From contig NZ_JAECZA010000030.1 in NCBI RefSeq assembly GCF_016056275.1, positions 1 through 42,311 of the forward strand: 42,311 nt of DNA, in the 5' to 3' direction. The notes under the pieces were generated by a model. That model did no database searches. It was not told the origin of the DNA and saw only the letters and a list, made by a program, of their open reading frames with translations. Each line of letters starts with the position of its first letter. Position 1 is the first letter of the stretch. This stretch comes from Dendronalium phyllosphericum CENA369. GTDB lineage: Bacteria > Cyanobacteriota > Cyanobacteriia > Cyanobacteriales > Nostocaceae. A program made the position numbers and the translations under genes. Below are positions 18,121-26,649 of the stretch, in pieces.

Positions 18121-18147
18121 AGTCCGCACCTGCGGACTTTTATTTTT
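18121..18147 (+). terminator. Terminator-like hairpin 1
   Basis: AGTCCGCA, loop CC, TGCGGACT, then TTTATTTTT. The eight base pairs are perfect. No gene lies immediately upstream on the plus strand, so it may end a small RNA. Confidence 0.65.
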
Positions 18148-18294
18148 ATATATACTTAAATACAAAATTTGCCAGTCAAGCTATTCAGAAATATAAGAAT
18201 ATCCTTGGAGAAGCTAAAGTAAAAAAACAAATTATGTCTAAATGTTTTATCTTATACTCTTGATTTATTTTTGCAAACAGAGAAAATAAAAGTG

Positions 18295-18321
18295 TTACCT
18301 GATTATTGCCTAATCAGGTAA
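18295..18321. other. Perfect 11-bp hairpin
   Basis: TTACCTGATTA, loop TTGCC, TAATCAGGTAA. It precedes terminator-like hairpin 2 by about 20 bases, so the two stems would be adjacent in one plus-strand RNA. Confidence 0.6.
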
Positions 18322-18340
18322 TCATTAGCCCTTATAGTAT

Positions 18341-18365
18341 GTCCGCTTTAGCGGACTTTATTTAT
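18341..18365 (+). terminator. Terminator-like hairpin 2
   Basis: GTCCGC, loop TTTA, GCGGAC, then TTTATTTAT. The stem core GTCCGC/GCGGAC is the same as in hairpin 1, 220 bases upstream. Confidence 0.6.
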
Positions 18366-18571
18366 CATATTAAAAAGGATAAAAAGTAAATTTATTCTTA
18401 AAATAGAGAAAAATATGCATGTTTAATAGCGAAAAGCCAATATATCATAATTAGGGTAGCCAACTGTATGGGGTTGATAAAATTGCATAGTAATCCAATT
18501 TGGTTATTGAGATTACTTGGCTAAGTAGGTAGTAAACAATAGAAAAAAAGAGAAGTAAAGGTGGAGCTAGC

Positions 18572-18601
18572 TTGACAAAAATCAATTAGAAATCCTATAT
18601 C
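18572..18601 (+). promoter_or_regulatory. Candidate sigma-70-type promoter
   Basis: A perfect -35 box TTGACA at 18572-18577, an 18-base spacer, and TATATC at 18596-18601. It lies 49 bases before the GTG of the DUF697-like gene, with an AGGAG ribosome-binding site in between (near 18640). Confidence 0.5.
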
Positions 18602-18650
18602 AACCTCACTGGTCAATACAAGGTCTGCAAGAGTTATAGGAGATGAGACT

Positions 18651-19100
18651 GTGAGTAATTTAGGCAATAAAAGATTAGAAACTGCTTTAGCGATCGCAAC
18701 TTATGCTGTCGGTAGCGGTACAGCCCTAATTGCACCAACGCCTAGTGGAGAAATTCCCAAGCAGTTGATTGTCACAGCTTCTGATATTTTAATGTATGCC
18801 AGAATTTGGAGAATTTATTTTGATGAAGATTTATCGAGTAAGGGATTATTAGAAATACTAGCAGAGTTAGGTTTAGTAACAGTTGGTGCAATAGGCGCAG
18901 CTTATATAGTCAGTAAAGCAAGTACTGCCATCTTAAAGGAAATTACTAACTGGACTGGGCCATTAGGATGGGGTGTAACAGCTGCGATCGCAGGTTCTCT
19001 AAATGGTTTATTTGGGTTTACTTGGGCACTTTATTGCGATAACGTTTATTCTCAAAGAAAATTAAAATCAGCTAACTTATTTTTAAGTACACAGTTGTAG
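18651..19100 (+). CDS. Small DUF697-like membrane protein
   Basis: A 149-residue protein starting at GTG, supported by AGGAG about 10 bases upstream. It has a short hydrophobic N-terminal region and a central SDILMYARIWRIYFDEDLS segment. Two glycine-rich hydrophobic stretches follow (LGLVTVGAIGAAYIVSK and GPLGWGVTAAIAGSLNGL). The pattern of a charged YxR helix followed by glycine-rich membrane helices resembles DUF697, found at the end of some GTPases and in YcjF-like proteins. Here it stands alone with no GTPase domain. Function is unknown; a resemblance to small pore-forming proteins is also possible. Confidence 0.65.
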   Translation: MSNLGNKRLETALAIATYAVGSGTALIAPTPSGEIPKQLIVTASDILMYARIWRIYFDEDLSSKGLLEILAELGLVTVGAIGAAYIVSKASTAILKEITNWTGPLGWGVTAAIAGSLNGLFGFTWALYCDNVYSQRKLKSANLFLSTQL

Positions 19101-19163
19101 ATAATTGACAATTTAAGTACTAATAAAAGTACAGCGCTTTTCAGGTCAATGAGGTACACGGGT

Positions 19164-19187
19164 AAGGGCGAACGACCGTTCGCCCTT
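19164..19187. terminator. Hairpin between convergent genes
   Basis: AAGGGCGAAC, loop GACC, GTTCGCCCTT, a perfect 10-bp stem. It lies between the DUF697-like gene and egtD, which point towards each other. Only weak T-tracts flank it. The same type of stem is a frequent dispersed element in Nostocales. Confidence 0.6.
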
Positions 19188-19201
19188 GCAATTAATTTAT
19201 T

Positions 19202-19226
19202 CTGACTCCTGACTCCTGACTCCTGA
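19202..19226. repeat. Heptamer repeat TGACTCC
   Basis: Three copies of CTGACTC in register followed by a partial one ending in GAATTC, just downstream of the egtD stop. The same family, on the opposite strand, appears at the 3' end of minE. Confidence 0.7.
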
Positions 19227-19234
19227 ATTCTTCT

Positions 19235-20269
19235 TCAAACTTTTAGTTGACATAACAGTAAAGCAAACCAGTGATTTGAATCAGTCCATGTTTCGATTGG
19301 TACTAAACTTCTTGCTGTGAGTTGCTGTTGGATAGTGTTAAGGTCAAATTTGCGAGAAATTTCAGTAAGGATAGTCTCATCGGCTGCGAAATTAATGGTG
19401 AGGTTGAGGGCTTTTAATTGAACGGACTGCGATCGCAAACTTCGTAGATGCATCTCTATTTGATGTTCGGTTTCGTTATAAAATGCTTCGTGTGCAAATT
19501 GAGTTGTATCAAAATTACCTTCAAACCGTCGATTTAAATGATCCAACATATTAATGTTAAAAGCTGCCGTCACTCCTTGGCGATCGTTATAAGCTGGTTC
19601 TAGAATTTCTTTTGGTTTTTGTAAGTCTATTCCCAATAAAAAATACTCATTGACTTTCAGAGCATTTGTAATTTGGGATAAGAAGACATCGCATTCTTGA
19701 GGTTTGAGATTACCCAAAGTACTCCCAATAAAACAAATCATCCTACTGGGTAGTTGCGTTGACAATAGTTGTGCTAAAGCTAATTCATAGGTTCCAGCTA
19801 ATGCATGAACTTGCAGTGAAGGATAATCTACTAATAGCTGCCTAGCACTACTTTCTAATATCCCTGCACTCACATCAATCGGTAGATAACGCAGAGGATA
19901 GCCTAGTTTTTGGTAAGCATCGAGTAAAATGCGGGTTTTGGTAGAACTGCCACTACCAAGTTCAACCAATTCACAAACGCCAGTTATTCTGGCAATTTCA
20001 CCAGCATACTGCTGTAAAATCGCTGTTTCTGTACGCGTTAAATAATATTCTGGTAACTCACAAATTTGCTCAAACAACTCAGAACCACGGTCATCATAAA
20101 AGTAAGCAGGGGGTAGGGATTTGGGCGTTTGAGTTAGTCCTTTAACTACATCACTCCCCGCACTAGAGGCAACTATTCGAGTTACTTCTATCAAACGCTG
20201 TATTTGCAAGCGTTCTTCAACATTGTTTTGGAAAGTAAACTTCTTACTAAAAGCTTTAGACACTGACAT
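19235..20269 (-). CDS. egtD: L-histidine N(alpha)-methyltransferase
   Basis: Trimethylates histidine to hercynine, the first step of ergothioneine synthesis. The 344-residue protein has PPAYFYDDRGSELFEQICE, then YYLTRTE, the SAM-binding ELGSGSSTKTRILL, and ICFIGSTLGNL, all typical of EgtD. It is last of three same-strand egt genes. A 176-base gap separates it from egtB and contains heptamer repeats, so it may have its own promoter. Confidence 0.95.
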   Translation of the reverse strand: MSVSKAFSKKFTFQNNVEERLQIQRLIEVTRIVASSAGSDVVKGLTQTPKSLPPAYFYDDRGSELFEQICELPEYYLTRTETAILQQYAGEIARITGVCELVELGSGSSTKTRILLDAYQKLGYPLRYLPIDVSAGILESSARQLLVDYPSLQVHALAGTYELALAQLLSTQLPSRMICFIGSTLGNLKPQECDVFLSQITNALKVNEYFLLGIDLQKPKEILEPAYNDRQGVTAAFNINMLDHLNRRFEGNFDTTQFAHEAFYNETEHQIEMHLRSLRSQSVQLKALNLTINFAADETILTEISRKFDLNTIQQQLTARSLVPIETWTDSNHWFALLLCQLKV

Positions 20270-20428
20270 TTAACCTCTGCCTACTTGGTGTAATAAATTG
20301 AGTTGTTTTGAACGCACACTACCTCAAAACACACAGATATAGCCGATGAAATCACGTTTGAGGCAGTTTAATCAAGCTTAAAAGCTATGTTTACGGATTT
20401 TCCCATTAAATTTAGCGTCAAGTGTTTT

Positions 20429-20456
20429 CACTCAGCACTCAGTACTCAGCACTCAC
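20429..20456. repeat. Heptamer repeat CACTCAG overlapping the egtB stop
   Basis: Four heptamer units (CACTCAG, CACTCAG, TACTCAG, CACTCAC). The egtB stop codon, at 20446-20448, falls inside the third unit, so the repeat supplies the end of the gene. Confidence 0.75.
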
Positions 20457-21795
20457 TAACAGCACAGCGAAACCCAGCAAAAATTTGGCGCACGCTGGGG
20501 TAATACCAATTGCGAAAACTACAACGCAGCCCCCAAGGACGAGTTGCCCAACTGCCACCTTTTAAAACACGGTGTTTGCGGTCAAAATAAACCTGTGAAT
20601 AACCTTTGTAAGGGTAACTTTGGAAACCTTGATAGCCATCAAACCAAGAAGCTGTCCATTCCCAGACATTTCCTATCGTATCGTACAAGCCATAGGCACT
20701 TTGCCCAGCAGGATAGGCATCTACTGCTGTTGTTTTACCAATTAAGCGATCGCAGTTACAATTTTGAGATTGAGCAGTTGGTGGTTCATCACCCCAAGGA
20801 TAGGTACGACGACGTTTAGCTTTGGCATCCCAACTAGCTGCTTTTTCCCACTCGGCCTCTGTAGGTAGCCGCTTACCAACAAACTGTGCGTATGCTTCTG
20901 CCTCGTACCAGCTAACACCATAAACTGGATGATAATCGTAAATGCGATCGTCCCACCAATAAAGCGGTTTTGTCACCTGTTCGGTTTGTAGCCATTGCCA
21001 CCCAGCTTCTGACCACCAGCAAGAATTTTGGTAGCCTCCTGCCTCTATGAACTGCTGATACTGCCCACAAGTCACGGGGTAGCGATCGATCCAGTAAGTG
21101 TCTAAGTATACTTTGTGTGCGGGGCGTTCGTTATCTAAAGCATCTATGGAGTCATTCCCCTGCTCAAATTCACCCGCCGGAATTTGAATCATCTCGGTAG
21201 CAAAGGGGCGCAGGGACGGAGGGGCAGAGGAGAAATAACAACTGACAACTGACTCTTGTACAGACGCGATTAATGAGCCAGCGCGTTGCGGGGGTTCCCC
21301 CCGTTGTAGCGACTGGCGTCGCGTCTCTACGACAACTAACTCTTGCCTCTTAATTAATTCCAAAATAAAACTGATGATTTCGCAGTGTTGGCTTTCGTGC
21401 TGAATTAAAAAGCGCCAAAGACTTTCATGCTGTGCGATATCGCCTACTTCTAAGTGTTCCACAACCTTTTCTCTAACTGTGTTTAGGTAATCATAAATTT
21501 CACCTAAATTTGGTAATTGAACGCGTTCTGATTTGGGTAAACCATCAGCTGCAAACAGCTTGCGGTATTGTGGAAACAAACAGGATAAACCCGCACTATA
21601 CTCTAGCAACCACAAAGACTCGGTGTAAGCAATATGTCCTAAGTGCCAACCAACAGGGCTAAAGTCAGGATGAGGCTGACTGCGAAATGTAGCTTCATCC
21701 ATATCCTCAAATAGCTTCAGGGTTTGAGGACGAACTTCATGCAAGGCATAAATAATACTCTCTTTGGGGCTAGATTTGCTCAATTTGGATATCAC
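20446..21795 (-). CDS. egtB: Ergothioneine sulfoxide synthase EgtB
   Basis: Iron enzyme that uses oxygen to join hercynine to gamma-glutamylcysteine (or cysteine), forming the C-S bond of ergothioneine. The N-terminal DinB-like domain carries WHLGHIAYTE (His 51) and IQHESQHCEI (His 133 and 137), matching the three iron ligands of known EgtB. The C-terminal formylglycine-generating-enzyme-like domain starts near residue 200 (MIQIPAGEF) and includes GKRLPTEAEWEKAA and TIGNVWEWT. Between them, residues about 151-198 are an unusual linker read through a dispersed intergenic repeat. The C-terminal VSEC and stop are read from heptamer repeats. The start overlaps the end of egtC by 26 bases. Confidence 0.95.
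   Translation of the reverse strand: MISKLSKSSPKESIIYALHEVRPQTLKLFEDMDEATFRSQPHPDFSPVGWHLGHIAYTESLWLLEYSAGLSCLFPQYRKLFAADGLPKSERVQLPNLGEIYDYLNTVREKVVEHLEVGDIAQHESLWRFLIQHESQHCEIISFILELIKRQELVVVETRRQSLQRGEPPQRAGSLIASVQESVVSCYFSSAPPSLRPFATEMIQIPAGEFEQGNDSIDALDNERPAHKVYLDTYWIDRYPVTCGQYQQFIEAGGYQNSCWWSEAGWQWLQTEQVTKPLYWWDDRIYDYHPVYGVSWYEAEAYAQFVGKRLPTEAEWEKAASWDAKAKRRRTYPWGDEPPTAQSQNCNCDRLIGKTTAVDAYPAGQSAYGLYDTIGNVWEWTASWFDGYQGFQSYPYKGYSQVYFDRKHRVLKGGSWATRPWGLRCSFRNWYYPSVRQIFAGFRCAVSEC
21202..21345 (-). repeat. Dispersed intergenic element inserted in frame in egtB
   Basis: Read along the coding strand, it begins CAAGAGTTAGTTGTCGTAGA, continues GACGCGACGCCAGT, then ACGCGCTGGCTCATTAATCG and CGTCTGTACAAGAGTCAG, and ends in TCCTCTGCCCC. 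The same blocks occur in the same order at 40741-40935, which has about 70-80 extra bases in the middle. Outer blocks related to TGTAGAGACGCG also bound the element at 34315-34375. Its length keeps the egtB frame open and adds about 48 residues. Confidence 0.9.
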
Positions 21796-22558
21796 AGTCT
21801 TCTCTCACACTGATAATGCTATTCTCTGGGCAAGTATTCCAATTACCAATAAATAATGGTTCGGAAGCAATTATTACAGAATTAGGAAAAGTCGGATCGT
21901 CCCGTAACCAGTAAAGCGATGGAGGTGGTGAAGTAGTGGCAAAGCGGGAGGCTATCAGACGATTTCCATCGCTAAAAATTACGTTTGCTGAAGCTTCTAC
22001 TTGATAGCGTTTTGCCATCTCTGATAGCGCTATTAATGTGTTGCGTAAAGCATATTCTGGAGGTCGATGTTTGTTGTTTTCACCCTGAGAAAGTAGTAGG
22101 GCAAATATGTGTTCGGAATCAGTATTACCATTGATTTTTGCGTATAAATCGGGAGTTAAAATACTACGAATTTTTCGATGTAATGTTTGCCGGAACTTCA
22201 CAATGCGTCCATTGTGAATGAATAACTGTTGTTGATAGTGAAATGGTTGACAATTAGCAAAATCTAAAGCTTGACCGGGTGTTGCACTACGAACATAAGC
22301 TAGTACGCATTTGGATTCAACATAACGACTGAGACTAGGCAGGTTTATGTCGTTCCAAATCGGCAGTGTATTTTTATAAATAAAGGGTTCAGTATCTTTT
22401 TGACTGTGATACCAACCCACACCAAAGCCATCGGCATTTACTACCCCGGAACTCATTTCGCGGGGTTGGTAACTCTGAACTATCAAGGAATGTTCTGGTT
22501 TAAACAGAAGATGTTCTAGAGAAACAGGCGAACCGAGGTAGGCGAGTAAACGGCACAT
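21770..22558 (-). CDS. egtC: Ergothioneine biosynthesis amidohydrolase EgtC
   Basis: Class II glutamine-amidotransferase-like hydrolase that removes glutamate from gamma-glutamyl-hercynylcysteine sulfoxide. I place the start at 22558, which gives MCRLLAYLGSP so that Cys 2 becomes the N-terminal nucleophile. The frame is open 44 codons further upstream, but that would bury the catalytic Cys. Other family features are NADGFGVGWY, FIHNGRI and NGNTDSEHIFALLLS. Length is then 262 residues. It is the first gene of egtC-egtB and overlaps egtB by 26 bases. EgtA and EgtE equivalents are not in this window. Confidence 0.93.
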   Translation of the reverse strand: MCRLLAYLGSPVSLEHLLFKPEHSLIVQSYQPREMSSGVVNADGFGVGWYHSQKDTEPFIYKNTLPIWNDINLPSLSRYVESKCVLAYVRSATPGQALDFANCQPFHYQQQLFIHNGRIVKFRQTLHRKIRSILTPDLYAKINGNTDSEHIFALLLSQGENNKHRPPEYALRNTLIALSEMAKRYQVEASANVIFSDGNRLIASRFATTSPPPSLYWLRDDPTFPNSVIIASEPLFIGNWNTCPENSIISVREDCDIQIEQI

Positions 22559-22782
22559 GATATGAAGTATTTGCTCCCAATAGTTGTATAGAATAAACTT
22601 GATGACTGAGAATTCGCTGAATGTTGGATAAATTTGCGCTATGCTCGCCTGAGTGAGAGCGGGATAAAGTAGCCTTTTTACTCTCCTCAACAGATTTTAG
22701 ATAAATTTAGATGATTTTGCGGTAATCCTTAAATATAACAGTGAAATAGGATAAATGAGCAATTACTAATAACTAATTACTG

Positions 22783-23049
22783 ATGACTAACTCAATGATG
22801 GTAATTTTCCCATACAGACATAATCAAACATGGGTATTTGATGATGAGCGAATGGGATTAGTCCAAGAACCATTCGTTAGCGGCATACCTAAAATGATTG
22901 ATATTTTCATTCAAGACATTGCTAATGTTGATGAAGGTTTTAAACTGTTATTTTCTGCAAATCCCTTTCCCAGTTACCAAATAGAGTTGATTTTGGTAAA
23001 AGAAGAGTATGGAGGACATTGGTATCGCTGGAGCGAAAAAAACTTATAA
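22783..23049 (+). CDS. Small DUF6717-like protein
   Basis: An 88-residue protein with VIFPYRHNQTWVFDDERMGL followed by VQEPFVSGIPKMID and the C-terminal HWYRWSEKNL. The PY...WVFDD...GLVxEPFV pattern matches a small domain I recall as DUF6717; the name is given with moderate confidence. Function is unknown. It is divergent from egtC and has no tight operon partner. Confidence 0.65.
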   Translation: MTNSMMVIFPYRHNQTWVFDDERMGLVQEPFVSGIPKMIDIFIQDIANVDEGFKLLFSANPFPSYQIELILVKEEYGGHWYRWSEKNL

Positions 23050-23175
23050 GGATGGCTATGTCCAGCATTGTTAAAATACTTTAGCAACCCGCCAACTAAA
23101 ATTTATTGCAAAGCTGAAAGTCTTTATTAATCTCTTTTTTTGCAGTTAGATTTAACTATTTACCTGACCTTTTAA

Positions 23176-23928
23176 ATGAATATTCCAGCTTCTATTACCA
23201 CGATAATCGAGCAACAACCTTACCCACTTTTATTTACTACGATTAGCGGTTCTCATTTGTATGGTTTTCCGTCACCAGATTCTGATTATGATTTGCGCGG
23301 CGTACATATTTTACCAGTGCCAGAAGTGGTGGGATTAGATTCTGGGGCTGAAACTATTGAAATCTCAGAATCTCGTGAATCTTTAGAAATTGATTTGGTA
23401 ACTCACGATATCAAAAAGTTCTTTTTACTGCTTCTAAAAAAGAATGGTTATGTATTAGAGCAACTTTACTCACCTTTAATATTGAAAACTACACCAGAAC
23501 ATGAAGAATTAAAAGTAATTGCTAAAGCTTGTGTTACTCGTCATCATAGCCATCATTACTTTGGTTTTGCCGCAACGCAATGGAAACTTTTTGAGAAAGA
23601 ACAGCCACATCGAGTCAAGCCATTGCTTTATATTTATCGAGTCCTATTGACTGGCATTTACTTAATGCAAACAGGAATAGTTGAAGCGAATTTAATTAAA
23701 CTTAATCAAATTTTTAATTTACCATACATTTCTGATTTAATCGCCCAAAAACTAGCAGAAGTAGAAAAGTCAACTTTACCAAATGTTGATATAGCTTTTC
23801 ATTATAGAGAATACGAAAGGCTGCGCGATCGCTTGCAAGAGGCGTATGAAGCTAGTACGCTACCTGAGACACCAACAGCAAAGGAAGCTTTACATAACTT
23901 GCTAGTAAACTTGAGAATGAAAAGTTAG
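23176..23928 (+). CDS. Predicted nucleotidyltransferase
   Basis: A 250-residue protein of the DNA polymerase beta-like nucleotidyltransferase superfamily. The signature is GSHLYGFPSPDSDYDLRG: a GS start and a DxD pair that would bind metal and nucleotide. A third acidic site is likely in LEIDLVTHDIKKF. The C-terminal half is helical with a HHSHHYFGFA motif. The substrate is unknown; some relatives act on tRNA, antibiotics or toxin-antitoxin partners. No candidate HEPN partner is adjacent. Confidence 0.82.
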   Translation: MNIPASITTIIEQQPYPLLFTTISGSHLYGFPSPDSDYDLRGVHILPVPEVVGLDSGAETIEISESRESLEIDLVTHDIKKFFLLLLKKNGYVLEQLYSPLILKTTPEHEELKVIAKACVTRHHSHHYFGFAATQWKLFEKEQPHRVKPLLYIYRVLLTGIYLMQTGIVEANLIKLNQIFNLPYISDLIAQKLAEVEKSTLPNVDIAFHYREYERLRDRLQEAYEASTLPETPTAKEALHNLLVNLRMKS

Positions 23929-23934
23929 GAAATT

Positions 23935-25677
23935 TTAAGTTTTTAATTCCTTATTCCTAATTTTTCCAGCAGGAAGTTGCTGTTTAATTGGAATCTGAAC
24001 GATAAATTCAGTTTCTTTTCCTGGTGCAGAATTACACCAGATTTTTCCATAGTGTTTGTCTGTGACAATTTGATAACTAATCGATAATCCTAACCCCGTA
24101 CCTTTGCCGATAGGTTTTGTTGTAAAGAAAGGATCGAACAGTTTAGAAATGATTTCCTGACTTATTCCTCCTCCATTATCTGCTATGGCGATCGCTATCC
24201 ATTCTCCATGAATCACCTCTGTACGAATTCGGATTGTGCTAGGTTTTGCCTGAATTTCTGCACTTGAGCGCTGTTGATTGAATTCATCTAAAGCATCGAT
24301 CGCATTGTTAATAATATTCATAAAAACTTGATTTAACTGTCCAGCGTAACACTCGACTAAAGGTAATTGACCGTATTCTTTAATAATTTCAATCTCAGAA
24401 TGATTTGATTTGGCTTTGAGTCGATTTTGCAAAATTAGCAGTGTGCTATCGATACCTTCGTGGATGTCTACAGCTTTGAGTTCAGCTTCATCTAAACGAG
24501 AGAAATTACGCAACGACAAAACAATCTCCCGAATGCGATTGGCTCCTATCTTCATAGAAGCAAGCATTTTTGGCAAGTCTTCAATCAAATATTCTAAATC
24601 GATTGTTTCTACTTTTGCGAGAATCTTTTCTCCTGGTTCAGGAAAATGCGCTTGATAAAGAGACACAATATCTAACAAATCTTGAGTATATCCTTGGGTG
24701 AGAACGAGATTACCATAGATGAAGTTGATAGGATTGTTAATTTCGTGAGCGATACCCGCCACAAGTTGACCTAAGCTAGACATTTTTTCAGTTTGAATTA
24801 ACTGTGCTTGCATCTGCCGTAAATTTTGAAGTGCTTGATGAAGTTCTGTCTCTGCTTGCTGGCGTTCGACAATTTCACTAACTAATTTCTGATTAGTTTT
24901 GACTAATTCAGTTTTCGACTCCTGCAAGTGATTAGCCATTTTGTTAAACGAGATTGCTAAATCACCAATCTCATCTTTTGATTCCATCTCAACTCTGTAA
25001 TCTAAGTCTCCTTGAGCAATATTCAGCGAAGCTTGTCGTAATTCCTCAATTCGCTGCAATATACTTGCAGAAATGAAATATCCTAGTGCTACCGCAAGCA
25101 AACTAGTTACACAAGTGATACTTAGAATCGCCATCATGCTTTTTTGTGTTGCGATCGCTATTTCGTTGTGGAGATTTGTATACTCTAAAAGCATGACTCC
25201 AAAGATTTCACCGCTTTCGTCGTTTTTGAGCTGTACTACAATTTGCCTAATACCTTGGGGATAGTCATTGCTAACCTCAATAAAGGTTCTAGGTATACCA
25301 TCTTTGAGGGTCTGCCTAACTTCTCCATGTTCATCATCTGCAAAATGCTGACCCACATCGGCAGCAACTACATCTGCTATGATGATGCCGTTACGATCGA
25401 TGATTTCAATATCGCGTTTTTTCAAGGCATGGAGACGTGTAATATTGTGTTGAAGACGTTCTAAATCGACAGCAGTTAACGATTTGTTTTTTCCTGCCAA
25501 ATCCTTCTCAAGGTGTTCGCTGACAAAATAAGCAATAGTTTCAGCAACATATTTAGCTTCTTCTACAGCTCTTTTTTGAGAAACTTGGCTTTGTAGAGTC
25601 ACAGCCAGACTTCCGATAGTTCCCATTAGTACAGCGACTCCTAAAAAACTTGTTGTCAGTTTTTGGCTAATTTTCAT
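23935..25677 (-). CDS. Membrane sensor histidine kinase with HAMP domain
   Basis: A 580-residue sensor. A transmembrane segment at about residues 9-28 and a second near 180-205 (ILSITCVTSLLAVALGYFI) enclose a periplasmic domain of about 150 residues, probably a dCache/PAS-like sensor (DIEIIDRNGIIIADVV). A HAMP domain (about 205-260), a coiled coil, and the kinase core follow: HEINNP with the phospho-His near 311, NIINNAIDAL, DNGGGI and GKGTGLGLS. The core is closely similar to that of the giant kinase at the left edge, including the IHEGIDSTLLILQNRLKA segment. No receiver or regulator gene is adjacent. Confidence 0.92.
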   Translation of the reverse strand: MKISQKLTTSFLGVAVLMGTIGSLAVTLQSQVSQKRAVEEAKYVAETIAYFVSEHLEKDLAGKNKSLTAVDLERLQHNITRLHALKKRDIEIIDRNGIIIADVVAADVGQHFADDEHGEVRQTLKDGIPRTFIEVSNDYPQGIRQIVVQLKNDESGEIFGVMLLEYTNLHNEIAIATQKSMMAILSITCVTSLLAVALGYFISASILQRIEELRQASLNIAQGDLDYRVEMESKDEIGDLAISFNKMANHLQESKTELVKTNQKLVSEIVERQQAETELHQALQNLRQMQAQLIQTEKMSSLGQLVAGIAHEINNPINFIYGNLVLTQGYTQDLLDIVSLYQAHFPEPGEKILAKVETIDLEYLIEDLPKMLASMKIGANRIREIVLSLRNFSRLDEAELKAVDIHEGIDSTLLILQNRLKAKSNHSEIEIIKEYGQLPLVECYAGQLNQVFMNIINNAIDALDEFNQQRSSAEIQAKPSTIRIRTEVIHGEWIAIAIADNGGGISQEIISKLFDPFFTTKPIGKGTGLGLSISYQIVTDKHYGKIWCNSAPGKETEFIVQIPIKQQLPAGKIRNKELKT

Positions 25678-25932
25678 AGATCTTAATAAGTATGAGAGTG
25701 TTTACTGCCAAGACTCTCTATACTTAAAATTCCCTAAAGTCTTGAATATGTAGGGTTTATGATTAATTTTTATGTTAAGTAAAGCAAAATATTCGATGAA
25801 GCCTCAAAGTAAGATGTTGGTTTTCCTCTAGACTTCGGCCAGAAGATAGAAACCCTCTGTCACCCTGCTTCATATCCTAATTAAAATGCCATCATAAATA
25901 AGCAACTCGCACTTCCATAGGAGTATCCAGCC

Positions 25933-26595
25933 GTGCAGCCGGACTTAATAGGCTTGGAAATTAGCAAAGGTGAATTAAGACGTTTAACTGGTTTCGACCC
26001 AGATGATGTATTTCGACCTTCTATGATGAAAGACCGCGAGAAGCGAATAGGGTTTTTTATTAATGAAATGCTAGTAGCCTTGGCGCTAACCCCAATAATT
26101 GTTGGTTTGATTTATGCATTTCTAATTTTGCCAATCATTGGTTCTTCAATTAAATTGGGAATTCTCTTACTAATTTTAGTTCCGATCGCAGTCACAATTG
26201 GGCGAGTGCTATGGCGACGCATCACCTTTCCTAAAGCACTGACAATACTTTTAGATGAAGTCGATAAATATCATACTGTTGTCCAAGCAATAGATATTAA
26301 CGACCAATTAGCAACGTCTGGAAATTCCCAAAGTAGTATTAACGATCGAGAAAAAGTAATTACTGCCTTACAACTTATTAGAGAAAATTTAGTCCTAGCT
26401 CTAAAAAGCGAACGGATTTTACGAGATAATAAAAAATTACTTGCTAATAATCAAGAGTTATTTGTCAACAATTTAGCCAATCTGCAAGCTTTACAAGTTA
26501 GCAGTCAAGCCAGCGAATACAGTCAACTTTTAAATCAATCTTTGCAAATTGCCTTTGATGTGCAAGCAGAAATCAAAAAATTACAACAAAACTAA
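25933..26595 (+). CDS. Hypothetical membrane protein with C-terminal coiled coil
   Basis: A 220-residue protein starting at GTG, with AGGAG about 10 bases upstream. Two hydrophobic segments (residues about 45-65 and 70-90) form a hairpin, leaving both ends on one side. The rest is helical, with leucine/asparagine-rich repeats (NKKLLANNQELFVNNL) that suggest a coiled coil. No family was recognised. Confidence 0.7.
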   Translation: MQPDLIGLEISKGELRRLTGFDPDDVFRPSMMKDREKRIGFFINEMLVALALTPIIVGLIYAFLILPIIGSSIKLGILLLILVPIAVTIGRVLWRRITFPKALTILLDEVDKYHTVVQAIDINDQLATSGNSQSSINDREKVITALQLIRENLVLALKSERILRDNKKLLANNQELFVNNLANLQALQVSSQASEYSQLLNQSLQIAFDVQAEIKKLQQN

Positions 26596-26649
26596 GCTGA
26601 AGTTTCCTCACTCAATTTTCCCATAAATACAGTCGCACCTGAGATTTAA

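Larger units (their letters stand above)
17759..18650. other. AT-rich gene-free interval with structured elements
   Basis: About 890 bases with no convincing coding frame. It contains two terminator-like hairpins with similar stems (18121 and 18341) and a perfect 11-bp stem at 18295-18321. A plausible sigma-70 promoter before the next gene is at 18572-18601. The hairpins are about 220 bases apart, which would fit two short plus-strand RNAs, but no promoter for them was recognised. Confidence 0.55.
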
